Assembly: GCA_041476545.1 (NCBI GenBank) | Contig: JBGOTP010000083.1 | Span: 1 to 15,231 of the forward strand | DNA: 15,231 nucleotides | Origin: JBGOTP01 sp041476545 | Lineage (GTDB): Bacteria; Acidobacteriota; Vicinamibacteria; Vicinamibacterales; CAVVIG01 | Direction: 5' to 3' | Shown here: piece after piece, positions 1-7,140 of the stretch | How positions within the stretch are numbered: the stretch's first letter is position 1 | Layout of the letters: each line of letters begins with the position of its first letter | Made by a program: the position numbers and the translations under genes | The notes under the pieces: model-generated | Databases searched by the model: none | The model's input: only the letters and a program-made list of their open reading frames with translations | Told to the model about the DNA's origin: nothing

Positions 1-53
1 GCGAATTCGACGCGGTGTGGCCCCGAGTTGTCTCGTCCGCCGGCACGAACCGA

Positions 54-312
54 GCGCCCGTCCGGATCCCTCGTCGCCGCCAACGTGGGAGACCGGCGTC
101 CAGCTCGCACGACAGCGCGGCTGCAGCCTCTGGCACGGCGGCGGTCACGGTCGAACGCGCGATGGCTGCTGAGGCCATCCGAATGCGATCCCGCGAGTAT
201 GACCGCCCTACGAGTTACCCGTTGACCGCCGCAGGATCGGCAGTGTACGAGGCGGAGGACGCGCTGTCCGCCTGTCGACCCGTTGGCGGCGACGAGGGAT
301 CCGGACGGGCGC
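54..312. repeat. Fold-back element with perfect 32-bp inverted repeats
   Basis: Bases 54-85 are the exact reverse complement of bases 281-312 (32 of 32), separated by a 195-base spacer. Complementarity stops abruptly at both outer edges (53 against 313 and 52 against 314 do not pair). Shorter nested inverted matches lie inside: 111-118 with 261-268 (8 bp), 139-147 with 223-231 (9 bp), and a small hairpin 161-166/174-179 (6 bp). No flanking direct repeat is visible next to the arms. The structure could be a small non-autonomous mobile element, a structured RNA or a recombination site; nothing in the sequence decides between them. Confidence 0.85.
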
Positions 313-353
313 ATCCCCCATGGCAACGTGGCCCAGCAACCGTCGAAAGGAAC

Positions 354-384
354 TTGCTCCAACGCCAGGGCATCGGGCTATAGT
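354..384 (+). promoter_or_regulatory. Weak sigma70-like promoter candidate for the cupin cluster
   Basis: A TTGCTC hexamer (354-359) and a TATAGT hexamer (379-384) resemble -35 and -10 boxes. The 19-base spacing is longer than ideal, and the predicted start would leave only a very short leader before the GTG at 402. Position just before the first gene of the + cluster is the main argument. It is a weak call by eye. Confidence 0.25.
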
Positions 385-391
385 TACCGTC

Positions 392-397
392 GGAGGA
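392..397 (+). promoter_or_regulatory. Ribosome binding site fixing the GTG start of the cupin gene
   Basis: GGAGGA sits four bases before the GTG at 402. It favours that start over the in-frame ATG at 423, which would also remove the first residues of the export signal. Confidence 0.6.
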
Positions 398-401
398 TCC
401 T

Positions 402-1193
402 GTGCAGAACACCATCGTACGCATGCTGACCGTCGCCGTCGTTCTGAGTCCGGCGGTAGTGCTGACCCAGACTGGCACGAACCCCAAGGCGGCGACCTAC
501 ATCACCAAGGAAGAAGTCGACATCGTCAATAAACAACCGGGCACGGATCGGACGATCAGGGTGATGGACATCGGCAGTGAAAACTTTTCGGTCGGCATTA
601 TCCATCGCGGCGCGTCGGGCGCAGGAGCCGCGCGTGGCGCGGCGGCCGGCGGCGGAGCCGCGGCGGCAGCGGGCGCGGGCGCAAATGCCGGCGCTGGTGC
701 GGGAGGCGGCCGGGCGGGTGGTGGAGCAGGCGCCGGAGCGGCCGGTGGTGGACGTGCGGGCGGTGGCGGCGGAGCGGCGGCGGCCGGCGGTGCCGGACGA
801 GGCGCAGCCCCGGCGGCTGAACCTTGCGGCGAACGGAGCACGACGCCGAATCCGCCGGGAACGCCAAACGGCCTGTACCACGAGTCGCAGACCGAAGGCT
901 ATCTCATCGTGTCTGGCGCTGGAACCGTCGTGACCGGCGGACACATCGTGAACGGCAGCAAGTCCGGCCCGACTGCCGAGGTGACGACGACGCTCAACGG
1001 GCCGTCGTGCAGCGGCGCCATCATGGGAGCCGACGTCGTCCAGAAGTACGTGAAAGAGGGCGACATCATCATCATTCCGGCGGGCGTGCCGCACGGCTGG
1101 GGGACGATTCCCGACCACGTGGACTATCTGAGCTTCCGGCCGTCCGCGCGTGTGCTCACCGCGGGCTACGAGCATCCATCGATCAAGAAGTAG
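402..1193 (+). CDS. Exported cupin-domain protein with Gly/Ala-rich insertion
   Basis: 263 residues from a GTG start. Residues 1-23 form a short hydrophobic export signal. The cupin barrel is recognisable by motif 1 around GLYHESQTEGYLIVSG (157-172) and motif 2 GDIIIIPAGVPHGW (220-233). Likely metal ligands are His160, Glu165 and His231; the first His of the usual HxH is replaced by Leu158. Between an early strand (VGIIHRG, 64-70) and motif 1 lies about 70 residues of almost pure Gly and Ala with scattered Arg (71-140), which interrupts the fold and is not typical of cupins. Small-molecule binding or a metal-dependent reaction in the periplasm is likely from the family; the substrate cannot be told. 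It opens the five-gene + cluster, eight bases before the next ATG. Confidence 0.85.
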   Translation: MQNTIVRMLTVAVVLSPAVVLTQTGTNPKAATYITKEEVDIVNKQPGTDRTIRVMDIGSENFSVGIIHRGASGAGAARGAAAGGGAAAAAGAGANAGAGAGGGRAGGGAGAGAAGGGRAGGGGGAAAAGGAGRGAAPAAEPCGERSTTPNPPGTPNGLYHESQTEGYLIVSGAGTVVTGGHIVNGSKSGPTAEVTTTLNGPSCSGAIMGADVVQKYVKEGDIIIIPAGVPHGWGTIPDHVDYLSFRPSARVLTAGYEHPSIKK

Positions 1194-1201
1194 CGACTGT
1201 C

Positions 1202-2142
1202 ATGAAATTACCCACGTCATCCGCACTCCGCTTGTCGGCGGCGGCGCTGTTGGGATCGTCTCTCCTTTGGGGAGATCCGTCGGCGCGCAGCAACCGGCAC
1301 AGGGGCGGGGCGGCCAGGCTCCCGCGGCTGCGCCCGCTCAGGATTTCAGCAAGATCGAGATCAAGACCACGAAGATCGGTCCCAACTTCTACACGCTCGA
1401 GGGATCGGGGGGCACGATCGGTATCCAGACCGGACCGGACGGCGTCTTCATGGTGGACTCGCAGTATGCGCAGCTCACCGACAAGATCGTCGCGGCCGTC
1501 AAACGCGTCGCCGACAAGCCGGTGCGCTTCATGGTCAATACGCATCAACATCCGGATCACACCGGCGGCAACGAGAACCTGGCCAACATGGGCGTCACGA
1601 TTGTGTCGCGCGACGAACTGCGCGCGGGCCTTGCCAGGAGCGCGACGACCAAACCGGCGACATTGCCGATGGTGACCTACAGCGGATCGGTGACGTTTCA
1701 CATGAACGGCGAGGATATTCAGCTGATTCCCGTGCCCGTCGCGCACACCAACGGCGACACGATGATCCGCTTCCCGGTGAACGACGTGATCATGTGCGGC
1801 GACTTCTTTCGGTCGCTCGGATATCCCAACATCGACCGGAACAACGGCGGGTCGCTCAAGGGGATGATCGAAGGATTCAATGCCCTCATTCAGGCTGCCG
1901 GTCCCAATACGAAAATCGTCCCGGGCCATGGCGACATCGTCGGCAAGGCGGCTGTGGCCGTGCACCGCGACATGGCGATGGCCATCCGCGATCGGGTGGA
2001 TGCGCTCGTGAAACAGGGAAAGACGCAGGCGGACGTCATCGCGGCGAAGCCGACCGCCGACTACGACGCCAAGGTTCCGCAGGGGACGATGACCTCCGAG
2101 CGGTTCATCACACAGGTGTACGCGGAGCTTGGCGGCAAATAG
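1202..2142 (+). CDS. Exported MBL-fold metallohydrolase, apparent frameshift in signal peptide
   Basis: Metallo-beta-lactamase superfamily hydrolase. The zinc motif HxHxDH (HQHPDH) is at 1543-1560. Further ligands fit the His of AHTNGD (1744), the Asp of CGD (1801) and the His of PGHGD (1927), so the catalytic domain looks intact. Its frame has no good start: upstream it reads back into the cupin gene to a GTG at 1150 with no ribosome site and no signal. The ATG at 1202 opens a typical signal peptide (MKLPTSSALRLSAAALLGSS, then LLWG) in the neighbouring frame. Adding one G to the GGGG run at 1269-1272 joins the two frames as LLWGRSVGA-QQPAQ, with a good signal peptidase site. I therefore start the gene at 1202 with a frameshift, real or a sequencing error. 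A Gln/Gly/Ala-rich linker follows. The substrate is unknown; periplasmic action is inferred. Confidence 0.85.
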
Positions 2143-2164
2143 CCCGCACTCAGACGCTTCGGCC

Positions 2165-2779
2165 ATGAACGACTCGATCTCGTCTCCTCGTTTCGTGTCC
2201 GTCCCGGCGCTCGTGGCTCTCGTCCTGGCGATGCTCTGGACCGTGCCGACGCTGGGGCAGATCAAGGCACAGGTGCGGCCGGCTCCGACTCCAGCCTGGG
2301 ACAAGGGTATTCTGCCGATTAGTGCCGAGAGCTACTGGAACGCCGTCGAGTGCGGGAAGCAGGGTGGCGCGAACCCGCCATGCGTCTTCTGGGATACCGG
2401 CGTGTGCAAGAACAGCGATTTCACGCTCGCGTTCTACACGCCGTACAAGATGGTGGCGTACGAGGTCTGGCGCGTGGTCCAGCAGAAGCAGCCAGCGCCT
2501 ACACCCAGCTACCAGGAAGCGCAGCGAACGCGCATCACGATCGGCGTCACGCCGGCGCAAGGTTCGCAGAATCCACTGAGCGATCTGGTTCTCAAGCGCG
2601 CCGGACGCACGATCGTGCCGGTCGACCGATCGCTCGATGCGGGCGGCGGCCGGTTCACGTTCGACTATCCGGCGTTCGCCGCGACGGCGTCGAGCGGGGA
2701 CGTCACGCTTAGCCTCGTCGGTCGCGCAAGAACGGTCTCGTGCCTGATTGAACAACCGGTGTTGACGCAGTTCCGCTGA
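2165..2779 (+). CDS. Exported protein of unknown function, four cysteines
   Basis: 204 residues from the ATG at 2165; an upstream TTG at 2129 is in frame but would overlap the preceding gene and bury the signal. Residues 10-31 are a hydrophobic signal segment ending near TLG-QIKAQ, so the product is probably exported. The mature part has cysteines at 63, 73, 81 and 193, which could form two disulfides outside the cytoplasm, and a Trp/Tyr-rich middle. I recognise no family or catalytic motif. It lies 22 bases after the hydrolase gene and 46 bases before the VWFA gene, so it is probably co-transcribed with them. No clear ribosome site precedes it. Confidence 0.7.
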   Translation: MNDSISSPRFVSVPALVALVLAMLWTVPTLGQIKAQVRPAPTPAWDKGILPISAESYWNAVECGKQGGANPPCVFWDTGVCKNSDFTLAFYTPYKMVAYEVWRVVQQKQPAPTPSYQEAQRTRITIGVTPAQGSQNPLSDLVLKRAGRTIVPVDRSLDAGGGRFTFDYPAFAATASSGDVTLSLVGRARTVSCLIEQPVLTQFR

Positions 2780-2825
2780 TGGGACGCGAGCCAGGCGCCG
2801 GCCCCATGGGTGTACAGGAGGTGAC

Positions 2826-3704
2826 ATGAAATTGAGCATTCGGATTGGTGTCCTGCTTTCCGTGGTTCTCCTCGCGCCGGCGCTGCTCGTTGCGCAGAAA
2901 CAGACGCGAACAGTCTTTGTCACGGCCGTCGATCAGAAGGGTGCGCCCGTGCTCGACCTCACGACCGCCGATTTCGAGGTGGTTGAAGGAGTCACCACGA
3001 AATCCATCACGTCTGCCGGCCTCGCAAACGGTCCAATGCGCATCCTCCTGCTCATCGACACCAGCGAAACGGTGAACCCGTTCCAGGGCCAAATGAAGCC
3101 CGCATTGACGGCATTCATCGACGCCATCCCGGAGAAGCACGAGATCGGCATCATGTCCATGGGCCGTCAGTTCAGGGTCCGCCAGGCGCCGACGACCGAT
3201 CGCGCGAAATTGAAGAGTACCGCCAACAGTTTCTCGCTCGACGGTGGCGGCACTCCTTTCTTCGATTCGCTTCGGGAGGCCGAATCGCGGTTCCAGAAGA
3301 AGGAAGGCGTCCGGTGGCCCGTGTATGTGATGTTCATGGCCGATGGATCGGAGTCGAGCGGCGTCATCGTGAGCGATGAATTTTCCCGTATGACAACCGA
3401 CATGGTTTTGAGAGCGACGACGGTTCACGGAGCGGTGGTCGAGCGAACCGGGCCCACACCGGCCACCGATATCGTGTCGAGGCTTGCCAGGGGCACTGGT
3501 GGCGCATTCGAGCAGGTGACCACGCCTGTGTCGCTCATCGAGAAGATGAAGATCATTGCCGCGCGGATCGTCAGCGATGCCGAGAAGATGTCGACGCGCT
3601 ACCAGCTTAGCTACACGAGCGACGCCAAGTACACGGGCGAGATGGACGTTCACGTGCTGCGGGAGGGCATCAAGGGTTCGGTCTCGGTCAGACGTTCCTT
3701 TTAG
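2826..3704 (+). CDS. Exported VWFA-domain protein, acidobacterial type
   Basis: 292 residues, preceded by an ideal AGGAGGTGA (2816-2824). Residues 1-23 are a signal peptide ending LLVA-QKQ. A short beta-rich region (TVFVTAVDQKGAPVLDLTTA, 29-48, then DFEVVEG) introduces the von Willebrand A domain. This order matches the VWFA-related family described from Acidobacteria. The metal-ion-dependent adhesion site looks complete: DTSET at 78-82, Thr143 in GGTPFFDSL, and Asp173 in FMADGSES. It probably binds a protein partner or surface through a bound divalent ion in the periplasm or at the outer surface; no partner can be named. The strong ribosome site suggests it is translated more heavily than its neighbours. 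Confidence 0.88.
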   Translation: MKLSIRIGVLLSVVLLAPALLVAQKQTRTVFVTAVDQKGAPVLDLTTADFEVVEGVTTKSITSAGLANGPMRILLLIDTSETVNPFQGQMKPALTAFIDAIPEKHEIGIMSMGRQFRVRQAPTTDRAKLKSTANSFSLDGGGTPFFDSLREAESRFQKKEGVRWPVYVMFMADGSESSGVIVSDEFSRMTTDMVLRATTVHGAVVERTGPTPATDIVSRLARGTGGAFEQVTTPVSLIEKMKIIAARIVSDAEKMSTRYQLSYTSDAKYTGEMDVHVLREGIKGSVSVRRSF

Positions 3705-3749
3705 AGAAGCACGCGGACTCTTTACGGGACGGCGGCGTAGAGTAGAACG

Positions 3750-4670
3750 ATGGAACACCCGAGTCGCCGTAGAGGTCGCGCGGCGATCGGAGGCCGGACA
3801 TCATGGCGCTGGACCGCAGCCGTGCTTGCCGCGCTGCTGCTCCTTGCGCCGACCATCGAAGCGCAGTTCGGACGAGGCGGGGGTGGCCGAGGCGGCCGTG
3901 GCGGTCAAGGTGGCTTCGGCGGTCGAGGTAGGCGCGGGTTCGGCCAGGCGTCGGCGTCGTTTGCCACGCCGGCGGATTTTGACGGCGGTTTTCAGTTCTG
4001 CCGCATCATGTTCCGCAGCGATGCGAATGGCGACGGCAACGGATGGAACGTCGACTGGCCCAGGGCCGACGAGAATCTCTCGATCCGGCTGTCGGAGCTC
4101 ACGCGGGCGCCGGTCAGCATGGACGAGGCGCGGCAGCCCAAGCATCTGCTCCTGCGCCTGACCGACACCGAGCTGTTCCGCTGCCCGTTTGTCATGATGA
4201 CCGAGCCCGGGGGCGCCTACTTCGACGATCAGGAGGCCGCGAGCCTGAGGAACTACCTTCTGAAGGGTGGGTTTCTGTGGGCGGACGACTTCTGGGGCGA
4301 GTACGCCTGGGCGTGGTGGGAGAGCCAGCTCCGCAAGGCCCTGCCATCGTCCGCCTACCCGATCGTCGATCTGCCGCTCGCGCATCCGATATTTCACCAG
4401 GTGCTCACGGTTCGGAGCATCCCGCAAATTCCGTCGATTGGCGTCTGGGAAACTGGTCGCGTCACCTCAGAGAGAGGGGCCGACAGCGCCGTCCCGCACG
4501 TTCGGGCTATCAACGACAGGAATGGGCGCGTCATGGTGCTGATGACGCACAACACCGACTTCGGTGACGCCTACGAGCGCGAGAGCGACAACCCCGAGTA
4601 CTTCGAAAAGTTCTCCATCCCCGGGTACGCCTTCGGCATCAACGTGGTGATCTACGCCATGACGCACTGA
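3750..4670 (+). CDS. DUF4159-domain exported protein with Gly/Arg-rich linker
   Basis: 306 residues. An Arg-rich start and a hydrophobic segment (22-35) end at EAQ-FGRG, giving a signal peptide of about 38 residues. Residues 40-66 are a Gly/Arg-rich low-complexity linker. The rest (about 80-306) matches DUF4159 by eye: FQFCRIMFRSD, the Trp-rich NVDWPRADEN, LLKGGFLWADDFWGE (170-184), HPIFHQV (212-218) and the C-terminal MLTHN-like MTHNTDFGDAYE. DUF4159 domains are thought to have a class I amidotransferase-like fold, but no activity is established. Relatives often sit with MoxR ATPase and DUF58 genes; here only the VWFA gene is near. It is the last gene of the + cluster and ends eight bases from the stop of the convergent gene. 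Confidence 0.85.
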   Translation: MEHPSRRRGRAAIGGRTSWRWTAAVLAALLLLAPTIEAQFGRGGGGRGGRGGQGGFGGRGRRGFGQASASFATPADFDGGFQFCRIMFRSDANGDGNGWNVDWPRADENLSIRLSELTRAPVSMDEARQPKHLLLRLTDTELFRCPFVMMTEPGGAYFDDQEAASLRNYLLKGGFLWADDFWGEYAWAWWESQLRKALPSSAYPIVDLPLAHPIFHQVLTVRSIPQIPSIGVWETGRVTSERGADSAVPHVRAINDRNGRVMVLMTHNTDFGDAYERESDNPEYFEKFSIPGYAFGINVVIYAMTH

Positions 4671-4678
4671 CGCGCTCA

Positions 4679-5608
4679 CTATTGCGGCGCGGAGCTGTTC
4701 GCAGACGTGCGATCGTCGGCCAGCTCGCGGATGGCCGGCATCAGGAGCGGGACGATGTCGATGCGATTGGTCGAGTGCGGAACCGAATTCGTCGTCACGA
4801 TCCGATCCGCGCCGGCGTTACGAAGCGCCTGCTCGGCCGTCGCCGTGAACAGTGCGTGCACGCCGACGCAGACCGGCGCCCGCAGACCGGCGGCCACCAG
4901 ACTCTTTACCGTCGCGACGAGGGTCTGCGCGGAAGACACGATGTCGTCCACGACGACCGGTGTGTGCATCAGGTAGGCCCGGTACGCATCGACATCGGGC
5001 GCCGACTCGTTCACGACACGATCCCCGCGCCGGGTCTTCCGCATCACGACGTAAGGCGCCCCGGCGCGGTCCGCCACGTCCTTCACCCACTGTGCGCTCT
5101 CCTCGTCTGGCCCTACGAGCACCGGGTGGTCGACGTGCGCGGCCATCCACTCCGCCAGGGCGGGCGCGGCGTGCACGACCCGATTCGGCAGACGGTAGAT
5201 TTGCGCTAGCGATCGGTACCGGTGAAGGTGCGGATCGATCGTGACCAGCCAGTCCAGGTATCGCGACAGCAACCCGGCGAAGGTCCGGGACGTGACCGCT
5301 TCACCGGGCTGAAATCGCCGGTCCTGCCGCATGTAGGCGAGGTACGGCGCGACGAGACCGACTCGGGAAGCCCCGAGATCGCGCGCCGCGTCCGCCAGAA
5401 AAACAAGCGGCAACAGCTTGTCGTCCGGACGATCGAGTGTGCAGACCAGAACGACGCTCTTCTGCGCGCACTCCGCGTCGATGCGCAGATAGGTTTCACC
5501 GTCCGGGAACACCCTCGTTTCCACGGCGCCGAGCGGAATCCCCGCAAGCTCGCTCACCCGCCGGCCGAGGGACTTGCCCTCGGGAAGGGCCAGAACAACC
5601 GCGTTCAC
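4679..5608 (-). CDS. Ribose-phosphate pyrophosphokinase (PRPP synthetase) homologue
   Basis: 309 residues from a GTG start that overlaps the previous stop in a GTGA; GGTGA lies six bases upstream. Cytoplasmic enzyme family making PRPP from ribose 5-phosphate and ATP. Recognisable parts: FPDGE (34-38) of the nucleotide site, YMRQDRRFQPGE (92-103, matching the usual YxRQDR), DPHLHR (125-130), KTRRGDR (191-197) and the PRPP loop VVVDDIVSSAQTL (218-230). In the common bacterial enzyme this loop reads DDxxDTxxT; here the third acidic residue and the following Thr are both Ser, so it belongs to a divergent branch rather than the housekeeping enzyme. Its coupling to the phosphorylase gene suggests a role in nucleotide breakdown or salvage. 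I leave out the symbol prs for that reason. Confidence 0.88.
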   Translation of the reverse strand: MNAVVLALPEGKSLGRRVSELAGIPLGAVETRVFPDGETYLRIDAECAQKSVVLVCTLDRPDDKLLPLVFLADAARDLGASRVGLVAPYLAYMRQDRRFQPGEAVTSRTFAGLLSRYLDWLVTIDPHLHRYRSLAQIYRLPNRVVHAAPALAEWMAAHVDHPVLVGPDEESAQWVKDVADRAGAPYVVMRKTRRGDRVVNESAPDVDAYRAYLMHTPVVVDDIVSSAQTLVATVKSLVAAGLRAPVCVGVHALFTATAEQALRNAGADRIVTTNSVPHSTNRIDIVPLLMPAIRELADDRTSANSSAPQ

Positions 5609-7140
5609 GAGGCTTCACCGATCACCACGATATCGGGATGCGCGGCAAGATACTCCTGGGCGTACGCCAGTTCTCCCGGGGTCTCCGCATGCAGGGTAAA
5701 TAGAGGCTGGCCCGCCTCGACCGCGCAGCCAATCCGGACGTGGAGGTCGATGCCGGCGGCCTTGTCGGCCGGCGCCCCGGCCAGTTTGGCCGCGCGCGCC
5801 AGCTGCCGGTTGTCCACGCCGGTGACGGTGCCGCTCGCGCGGGCCGCGACCTCGAAACGCTGCGAGTCCGTCGGGGGCGTTCGCATACCGCCCTGGGCCT
5901 CGCAGATGGCCTGCAGCTTCTTCCATGCGCGCCCGTCGGCCAGGATCGCTCGCGCCTGTGATGCCCCGTCTCCGATCACGCAGGCGCCGGCGAGCTCGAG
6001 GATTTCGCCGGCGAGGAGAATGGCGCGCTCCCGCAGATCCTTGGGAGCATCGCGATCGCCCCTGGTGACGGCCAGGACATCCCGCGCTTCGAGCGCGGGC
6101 CCGATGCCCCTGCCGACGGGCTGCGAACCATCCGTCACAATCGGACGAATCTGCAGTCCCATTTCGACCCCCACACGTTCGAGCAGGCGAGCGAGCGCGT
6201 GTGCGGTGTCGAGCGTGCGCACCTTGGCGGTCGGTCCAACCGGGATGTCGAGGACGACGTGAGTGGATCCGGCGGCGACTTTCTTGGACAGGACCGACGC
6301 GACCAGCTGCGCGTCGCTGTCGAGATCCAGCGCGCGTTCGACACGAATCAGCAGATCATCGACGGGGCTGAGATGAATCGCGCCGCCCCAGATCACGCAT
6401 CCGCCCTCGCGCTCCACGACGCGTCGCATGGAGACGAGGTCGAGATCGACGGGTGCGAGCGTCTCCATCGCATCGGCCGTGCCGGCCGGAGATGTGATGG
6501 CGCGGGACGACGTCTTCGGAATGCAGACCCCGGCGGCCGCGACAATCGACACGACAATCGGGGTCGTGCGGTTACCGGGCAGGCCGCCGACGCTGTGTTT
6601 GTCCGCGACCACCGCGCGGTCCCAGGACAGGCGCTCGCCGACATGGACCATGCCGCGGGTCAGCCAGACGACCTCGTCGAGGCTCATGCCCGACGCGGTG
6701 CAGGCGGTCAGGAATGCGGACAGATCGATATCGGTATAGCGTCCCGCCGCCATGTCGCGGAGAATCGCCAGCAACTGCGCCTCCTGAAAGGCATGGCCGA
6801 AGATCTTGGCCCGAACCGCGCCGAGCGATTCAACGGGCCGCTGATGCGAGAAGCGGGCAAGCTGTCCGGGTGCGGCGTCGAGCAGTCGCCAGGCCGCCTC
6901 GGACAGCCCAGCTTCGGTTGGCAGCACGAATCCATCGCGGACGACGTTGAGCGTCGCGATGATCGACGAACGCTCGGTCGTCACCGTGACGCGGGAGTGC
7001 GCCGAGAATCCCTCGGATCGACAGACGTGGCAATCCGCCCGCATGTAGACGACGGGCTCTTCGTGCGTGTCGATCCCCATCCGCTTGAGACGCAGAGCGT
7101 TGTGCGCGGGATGATCCATGCGCTGGAGAGCCGACGTCAC
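5605..7140 (-). CDS. AMP phosphorylase / thymidine phosphorylase family enzyme
   Basis: 511 residues. Nucleoside phosphorylase family II enzyme, which splits a nucleoside or nucleotide with phosphate to free base and phosphorylated ribose. The N-terminal extension with RLKRMGIDT and YMRADCHVCRSEGF (17-45), together with DKHSVGGLPGNRTTP (180-194) and KTSSRAITSPAGTADAME (209-226), is typical of the long archaeal-type branch that includes AMP phosphorylase, not of E. coli DeoA, which is shorter and has a different glycine loop. Substrate (AMP, other NMPs or thymidine) is undecided. The GTG at 7140 overlaps the pump stop as GTGA, but its GGAGG is only one base away; the ATG at 7119 is the alternative start and would still keep all conserved motifs. 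It overlaps the downstream PRPP-synthetase-like gene by four bases. Confidence 0.88.
   Translation of the reverse strand: MTSALQRMDHPAHNALRLKRMGIDTHEEPVVYMRADCHVCRSEGFSAHSRVTVTTERSSIIATLNVVRDGFVLPTEAGLSEAAWRLLDAAPGQLARFSHQRPVESLGAVRAKIFGHAFQEAQLLAILRDMAAGRYTDIDLSAFLTACTASGMSLDEVVWLTRGMVHVGERLSWDRAVVADKHSVGGLPGNRTTPIVVSIVAAAGVCIPKTSSRAITSPAGTADAMETLAPVDLDLVSMRRVVEREGGCVIWGGAIHLSPVDDLLIRVERALDLDSDAQLVASVLSKKVAAGSTHVVLDIPVGPTAKVRTLDTAHALARLLERVGVEMGLQIRPIVTDGSQPVGRGIGPALEARDVLAVTRGDRDAPKDLRERAILLAGEILELAGACVIGDGASQARAILADGRAWKKLQAICEAQGGMRTPPTDSQRFEVAARASGTVTGVDNRQLARAAKLAGAPADKAAGIDLHVRIGCAVEAGQPLFTLHAETPGELAYAQEYLAAHPDIVVIGEAS

Larger units (their letters stand above)
1..401. other. Gene-free leader region upstream of the cupin gene
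   Basis: About 400 bases with no convincing coding sequence. Several frames stay open (for example 15-383 on + and 215-487 on -), but they give Arg/Pro/Ser/Ala-rich translations with no recognisable motif, no good ribosome binding site and heavy mutual overlap, as expected by chance at this GC content. What the stretch does hold is a long inverted repeat (54-312), a weak promoter-like sequence close to the first gene, and a Shine-Dalgarno sequence at 392-397. A fragment of a gene running in from the left edge cannot be excluded, but I see no support for one. Confidence 0.6.

Noticed and set aside
1150..1201. GTG at 1150 as start of the MBL hydrolase
   Set aside because: It lies inside the cupin gene, has no ribosome site and gives no signal peptide, whereas the ATG at 1202 gives one in the adjacent frame.
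1265..1275. Programmed -1 ribosomal frameshifting as the explanation for the hydrolase frames
   Set aside because: The bases do not form a proper slippery heptamer in the starting frame, and I see no obvious downstream stimulator; a one-base indel is simpler.
1183..2304. Long open frame on the - strand across the MBL hydrolase gene
   Set aside because: Mirror of a gene with an intact zinc-binding motif set; composition typical of an antisense frame in GC-rich DNA.
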